Source: Gammaproteobacteria bacterium
Lineage (GTDB): Bacteria; Pseudomonadota; Gammaproteobacteria; Enterobacterales; Alteromonadaceae
DNA: 12,901 bases
NCBI GenBank assembly: GCA_027484495.1
Contig: JAIXSW010000524.1
Location: forward strand, 1 to 12,901
Direction: 5' to 3'
Made by a program: the position numbers and the translations under genes
In this document: positions 12,301-12,901 of the stretch, in pieces
Layout of the letters: each line of letters starts with the position of its first letter
How positions within the stretch are numbered: position 1 is the stretch's first letter
The notes under the pieces: generated by a model
Told to the model about the DNA's origin: nothing
Database searches by the model: none
The model's input: only the letters and a program-made list of their open reading frames with translations

Positions 12301-12901
12301 ATGAAAATAGCCGATACCAGCGCGCAAGATGAAGTTCTGCGCGCCCCTCATTCGAAACCCCGCTGGATATTGCCGCTGGCTGCTGTGGCCGGTGTTGGCT
12401 TATTGCTGTGGCTGGTCATGCCGGCCATACAAAGTTGGTCAGCATCGGATATTTCTATTCCATTGTCGCGCGTGCGCATCGATACGGTGAAAACCAGCGA
12501 TTTTACCCGCGATATTTCCGCACAAGGCCAGGTGGTGGCAGCAGTCAGTCCGAAGCTGTATGCGCCGGCCGAAGGCACAGTAACGCTGCTGCTCGATGCC
12601 GGTAAAAAAAAAAAAAAAGGTCAAATCCTCGCCACGCTAGACAGCCCTGAGCTCAACAACAAGTTGCAGCAGGAACAAGCCACCTTGTTTAGTCTGCAAA
12701 CCAGCTATGACCGGCAGAAAATTCTGGCGAAAAAACAACAACTGACCGACCAAAAAGCCGTCGATATTGCTCAGGTCACTCTCACCACTGCTGACCGCGA
12801 AAAACGCCGCGCCGAGCAAGGGTATAGCCTCAAAGCCATCAGTCAGATTGACTTTGAAAAAGCGCAGGACGATTTGGAAACAGCCAAAGTGCAGCATCGC
12901 C
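12301..12901 (+). CDS. HlyD/RND-type periplasmic adaptor, 3'-truncated by the window edge
   Basis: The frame is open from the ATG at 12301 to the last base and gives the first 200 residues; AAGGAA lies about seven bases upstream. A short cytoplasmic N-terminus is followed by one membrane anchor (about 22-40). From residue 56 on, the protein shows the membrane-fusion layout: RVRIDTVKTSDF, SAQGQVVAAVSPKLYAPAEG, then the barrel-sandwich (lipoyl-like) half ending in KKGQILATLDSPEL (105-118), and a charged coiled-coil hairpin arm from about 119 to the end. Such adaptors link an inner-membrane ABC or RND pump to an outer-membrane channel; the pump gene should lie downstream. Codons 102-106 are five consecutive AAA lysines formed by a 15-base A run, at a place where relatives usually have a pattern like KVKKGQ. 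Whether it belongs to the MacA, RND or another branch cannot be told from this part. Confidence 0.88.
   Translation, partial: MKIADTSAQDEVLRAPHSKPRWILPLAAVAGVGLLLWLVMPAIQSWSASDISIPLSRVRIDTVKTSDFTRDISAQGQVVAAVSPKLYAPAEGTVTLLLDAGKKKKKGQILATLDSPELNNKLQQEQATLFSLQTSYDRQKILAKKQQLTDQKAVDIAQVTLTTADREKRRAEQGYSLKAISQIDFEKAQDDLETAKVQHR
12604..12618 (+). repeat. A15 homopolymer inside the adaptor coding sequence
   Basis: Fifteen consecutive A bases encode Lys102-Lys106. With one base fewer, translation would reach TAG at 12638-12640; with one base more, TGA at 12648-12650. Either change would end the protein at about 110 residues, inside the lipoyl-like domain. The length exceeds that at which polymerase slippage is known to occur on A/T runs. 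A length error in the sequence assembly is the alternative. Confidence 0.85.

Noticed and set aside
12637..12897. Minus-strand open frame of 86 codons at the right end
   Set aside because: Antisense to the HlyD-type adaptor; its hydrophobic look arises from the complement of the charged coiled-coil codons.

Overview
The window reads as chromosomal DNA of a marine or freshwater gammaproteobacterium of the Alteromonadales type (Shewanella/Rheinheimera-like). This placement is inferred from gene content and order: prkB, yhfA (OsmC family), argD and pabA lie together as around crp in E. coli; speD sits beside yhfA, as I recall for the vfr region of Pseudomonas; and a DUF3802-type protein, a family I know from Alteromonadales, lies in the middle. 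Genes are tightly packed with good Shine-Dalgarno sequences. I see no tRNA, rRNA, insertion sequence, CRISPR array or prophage, so this is mostly conserved core sequence with some regulatory DNA of interest.

Layout. 1-1300: the 3' part of an extracellular nuclease of the ExeM/NucH type (+) and its terminator. 1321-2597: a minus-strand pair, a secreted TolB-like beta-propeller protein followed by an overlapping MAPEG membrane protein. 2702-3595: prkB (+), divergent from that pair. 3655-5497: minus-strand cluster yhfA -> speD -> GNAT acetyltransferase. 5585-5935: DUF3802-type protein (-). 6103-9977: minus-strand argD/astC -> astA -> astD, three of the five steps of arginine catabolism by the succinyltransferase pathway. 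10294-12104: minus-strand pabA -> HDOD-domain protein. 12301-12901: start of a HlyD-type periplasmic adaptor (+), running off the window.

How the genes fit together. AstA succinylates arginine, the ArgD/AstC aminotransferase handles succinylornithine (and acetylornithine in biosynthesis), and AstD oxidises succinylglutamate semialdehyde. AstB and AstE must be elsewhere if the route is complete. SpeD supplies decarboxylated SAM for spermidine, another branch of arginine/ornithine use. PabA supplies glutamine-derived ammonia for p-aminobenzoate and folate.

Most notable observations: an uninterrupted run of 15 A residues inside the HlyD-type coding sequence, where loss or gain of one base leads to a stop within about ten codons; an ArgR-like tandem operator candidate upstream of argD, whose octamer recurs in the perfect hairpin after astD; structured RNA-like segments between argD and astA, between astD and the DUF3802 gene, and beside the speD ribosome binding site; and the absence of crp from a neighbourhood where it is commonly found. 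I found no clearly new multi-gene system.
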